Position numbers and translations under genes: made by a program
Notes under the pieces: model-generated
The model's database searches: none
What the model was told of the DNA's origin: nothing
Seen by the model: the letters and a program-made list of their open reading frames with translations, nothing else
Part shown: piece after piece, positions 62,091 to 64,000 of the stretch
Layout: each line of letters opens with the position of its first letter
Position numbering within the stretch: position 1 is the first letter of the stretch
Source of the DNA: Streptomyces sp. f51
GTDB lineage: Bacteria > Actinomycetota > Actinomycetes > Streptomycetales > Streptomycetaceae
Direction of reading: 5' to 3'
Assembly: GCF_037940415.1 (NCBI RefSeq)
Contig: NZ_CP149798.1
Coordinates: 372,001 to 436,000, forward strand
DNA: 64,000 nucleotides

Positions 62091-63248
62091 GTGGTGCGTG
62101 CGCTCGGTTTCGCCGTCGTGGGGTTCGGCTGGATGGGACGGGTGCACACCCAGGCGTACGCCCGCGTCCTCCACCACTTCCCGCGGCTCCCGCTGCGTCC
62201 CGAACCGATCGCCGTCGCCGACGAGGTGCCGGGGCGGTCCGAGGAGGCCGCCGAACGGTACGGCTTCGCCACGGCCGTGCGCGACTGGCGCGAGATCGCC
62301 GACGATCCGCGTGTGGAGGCCGTGAGCATCACCGCGCCGAACTTCCTGCACCGTGAGATCGGTGTGGCCATGGCCGCGGCCGGCAAGCACATCTGGATCG
62401 AGAAGCCGGTGGGACTGACCGCCGACGACGCCCGGGCCGTGTCGGGCGCGGTCGCCGCGGCCGGGGTCCGCGGCACGGTCGGCTTCAACTACCGGGGCGC
62501 GCCCGCCGTCGTGGCGGCCCGCGAGCTCATCGCCTCCGGCGGCATCGGTGCCGTCACCCACGTACGCATCCGCTTCTTCAGCGATTACGCGGCCCACCCC
62601 GAGGGCGCGTTGACCTGGCGCTACGAGCGTGAGCGCGGCGGCAGCGGGGTCCTCGGCGACCTGGCCTCGCACGGCGTCGACCTGGCCCGTTTCCTGCTGG
62701 GCGAGATCGAGGCGCTGGTGGCGGACACCGCCGTCTTCGTGCCGCTGCGGGCCCGTCCGGCCGGAGCGACCTCCGGTCACGCGCGCGCGGCGGGCGGGGA
62801 ACCGGCGCCCGTGGAGAACGAGGACTACGTCAACTGCCTGCTGCGCTTCGCCTCCGGCGCGCGGGGCGTTCTGGAGGCGTGCCGGGTCTCGGTGGGCGAG
62901 CAGAACGACTACGGGTTCGACGTCCATGGCACCAAGGGCTCGGTGTCCTGGGACTTCCGCCGGATGGGCGAGCTCGGGGTGAGCCGAGGATCCACGTACC
63001 AGGACCAGCCGGTCAGCACCGTGTACGTCGGCCCGGGAGACGGGGACTACGCCGCCTTCCAGCCGGGCGCGGCGAACGCCATGGGCTACGACGATCTCAA
63101 GGTCGTCGAGGCGCACGCGTTTCTGCGGTCGATCGCGGACGACAGGCCGTACGGGGCCACGCCGGCCGACGCGGTGCGCAGCGCGGTGGCACTGGACGCG
63201 ATGGTGCGGTCGGCGGCTTCGGGTACGTGGGTGACGCTGGAGGCGTAG
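62091..63248 (+). CDS. Gfo/Idh/MocA family oxidoreductase (second copy in window)
   Basis: The 385-residue dehydrogenase has VVGFGWMGRVHTQAY, a SITAPNFLHREIG loop and IEKPVGL (residues about 103-109), then GFNYRGAPA in the substrate domain, with LASHGVDLARFLLG providing the catalytic Asp/His helix. Compared with the gene at 12142 it carries an insertion in the C-terminal domain. GGAGG at 62081-62085 fits either GTG 62091 or GTG 62094. The sugar or cyclitol substrate is unknown. Confidence 0.9.
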   Translation: MVRALGFAVVGFGWMGRVHTQAYARVLHHFPRLPLRPEPIAVADEVPGRSEEAAERYGFATAVRDWREIADDPRVEAVSITAPNFLHREIGVAMAAAGKHIWIEKPVGLTADDARAVSGAVAAAGVRGTVGFNYRGAPAVVAARELIASGGIGAVTHVRIRFFSDYAAHPEGALTWRYERERGGSGVLGDLASHGVDLARFLLGEIEALVADTAVFVPLRARPAGATSGHARAAGGEPAPVENEDYVNCLLRFASGARGVLEACRVSVGEQNDYGFDVHGTKGSVSWDFRRMGELGVSRGSTYQDQPVSTVYVGPGDGDYAAFQPGAANAMGYDDLKVVEAHAFLRSIADDRPYGATPADAVRSAVALDAMVRSAASGTWVTLEA

Positions 63249-63360
63249 CCGCCCGGCCCGCGCGCGGTGAGCGGGCGCCCGGACGGCTGGCCGGAATCGC
63301 GGCGAGCGAGCGCGCGGACACCCCCTCAGGCACGGGGAGAGCGAGCGCCCGGACGCCTGG

Positions 63361-63756
63361 TCAGGCGGAGGCGAAGACGTCCTCGGGGGCGTCGTCGAGG
63401 ACGAATCCGTTGTCGAGCCGGACGCGGACGGTGACACGGAGCATCTGTCGCTGGAAGGCGACCCAGTGTTCCTCCAAGACCCCCACCTGCTCCTCCAGTT
63501 GCTTCCTGCTCGCGGACGGCATCTGGTGGCCGAAGTCGTCCAGGAGCGACTTGAGGCGCTGGTACTCACCGACCTCGTGGCTCTGCTGCCGGTCGTGCTC
63601 GTCCACGCGCTCGACGGTGCCCTCGACGCCTGCCGCCAGGGCCAGGGAGGCGGCGAAGGCGCCCGTCTCCTCCGGGGCCTCCCCGGCCGGGGTCACCGAC
63701 CCGGCCAACCGGAGTTCCGCCGCCAGCCGCACCCGTTGGCCCACGTTCAGCGTCAT
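63361..63756 (-). CDS. conserved protein of unknown function
   Basis: A 131-residue soluble protein with an N-terminal beta-hairpin-like part (MTLNVGQRVRLAAELRLAG..EGTVERVDEHDR), a helical coil (EYQRLKSLLDDFGHQMPSASRKQLEEQVGVLEEHW) and a beta-strand tail (MLRVTVRVRLDNGFVLDDAPEDVF). G/C third positions support coding. Function unknown; it converges on the second Gfo/Idh gene. Confidence 0.65.
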   Translation of the reverse strand: MTLNVGQRVRLAAELRLAGSVTPAGEAPEETGAFAASLALAAGVEGTVERVDEHDRQQSHEVGEYQRLKSLLDDFGHQMPSASRKQLEEQVGVLEEHWVAFQRQMLRVTVRVRLDNGFVLDDAPEDVFASA

Positions 63757-63887
63757 CGGTCCTTCGTCCTCCTCGTCGGTCGGCGGCGATCCGGTGCGCG
63801 AGGCGCCGCCAGGCGTACCGGAGAGGAGACGATCATCCCATCCCCGGCTCCGGTCCCGCCCGTGCGCCTCGCGCGCCCCCGCTCAGC

Positions 63888-64000
63888 TCAGCTGTCGGCC
63901 CCCGCGGCCCTCTCGCCGTGCCGGTCGACCACGGCGCGCTGGAGCACGGCGATGCTGCCCGTCAGCGTGTCGGACGTGATGCCCTTCTGCTTGTCGTGGG
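63888..64000 (-). CDS. 3' end of an unidentified gene (partial)
   Basis: The minus strand reads a 37-codon open C-terminal tail, HDKQKGITSDTLTGSIAVLQ then RAVVDRHGERAAGADS and a stop, entering from the right edge. Too little is visible to name it; G/C-biased third positions suggest it is a real coding end. Confidence 0.45.
   Translation of the reverse strand, partial: HDKQKGITSDTLTGSIAVLQRAVVDRHGERAAGADS

Overview
The window is high-GC actinobacterial DNA and fits a Streptomyces chromosome. GTG and TTG starts are common, codon third positions are strongly G/C, and the content is typical of the genus: a cell-wall-anchored long chaplin, two SpoIIE-type phosphatases, a large LuxR (LAL) regulator, an orphan DUF397 protein, an NsdA-like TPR regulator, an ECF42 sigma factor with its DGPF partner, and an iron superoxide dismutase behind a Nur-like box. 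I see no rRNA, tRNA, insertion sequence, prophage or CRISPR array. About 48 real genes fill most of the sequence; both end genes are cut by the window.

Layout. 1-3.7 kb: a c-di-GMP protein (PAS end-GGDEF-EAL) that reads straight into a PLP-dependent alpha-oxoamine synthase, overlapping a methyltransferase gene. 3.7-9.2 kb: GNAT, long chaplin, secreted peptidase, membrane-anchored FMN oxidoreductase. 9.2-13.2 kb: arginine deiminase plus antiporter, and a sugar-type dehydrogenase. 13.3-27.6 kb: regulation and envelope (TetR, two PP2C phosphatases, NsdA-like regulator beside a kinase-fold protein, cell-wall amidase, LAL regulator, DUF397). 27.7-33.5 kb: an acyl-CoA catabolic block (two Cys-less thiolase-fold proteins, a DUF35 partner, an enoyl-CoA hydratase and a divergent FadD) resembling actinobacterial steroid side-chain genes. 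33.7-39.8 kb: an LtaS-like envelope enzyme, a two-gene glucarate module and a PaaK-type ligase. 39.9-45.8 kb: two more acyl-CoA synthetases with a nitronate-monooxygenase-family protein, and a phytoene-desaturase-like flavoprotein.

45.9-50 kb: ECF42 sigma with YciI, and a kinase-TPR fusion. 50-55 kb: a molybdenum-flavoured and partly decayed stretch, with a fragment of a xanthine dehydrogenase C terminus facing a frameshifted PucR-type fragment, a molybdopterin enzyme, and a modA with a frameshift in its signal peptide and no modBC. 55-64 kb: DUF3291, sodF, sarcosine oxidase-like enzyme, an acyl-CoA dehydrogenase behind a KstR-like box, a cobalamin riboswitch driving an orphan cbtB, a degenerate histidine phosphatase, a Cys-rich copper-storage-like protein, a PadR/SnoaL divergent pair and a second Gfo/Idh dehydrogenase.

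How parts connect. The enoyl-CoA hydratase/FadD divergent promoter (31783-31799) and the promoter of the nitronate monooxygenase-FadD operon (44178-44194) carry nearly the same inverted repeat, which predicts one regulator for both acyl-CoA blocks. The most unusual objects are the GGDEF-EAL-oxoamine synthase fusion, the thiolase-fold pair lacking the nucleophilic cysteine, the riboswitch-cbtB unit without cbtA, and the scar of a lost xanthine dehydrogenase locus. All functional calls rest on motif recognition by eye, not on database searches.
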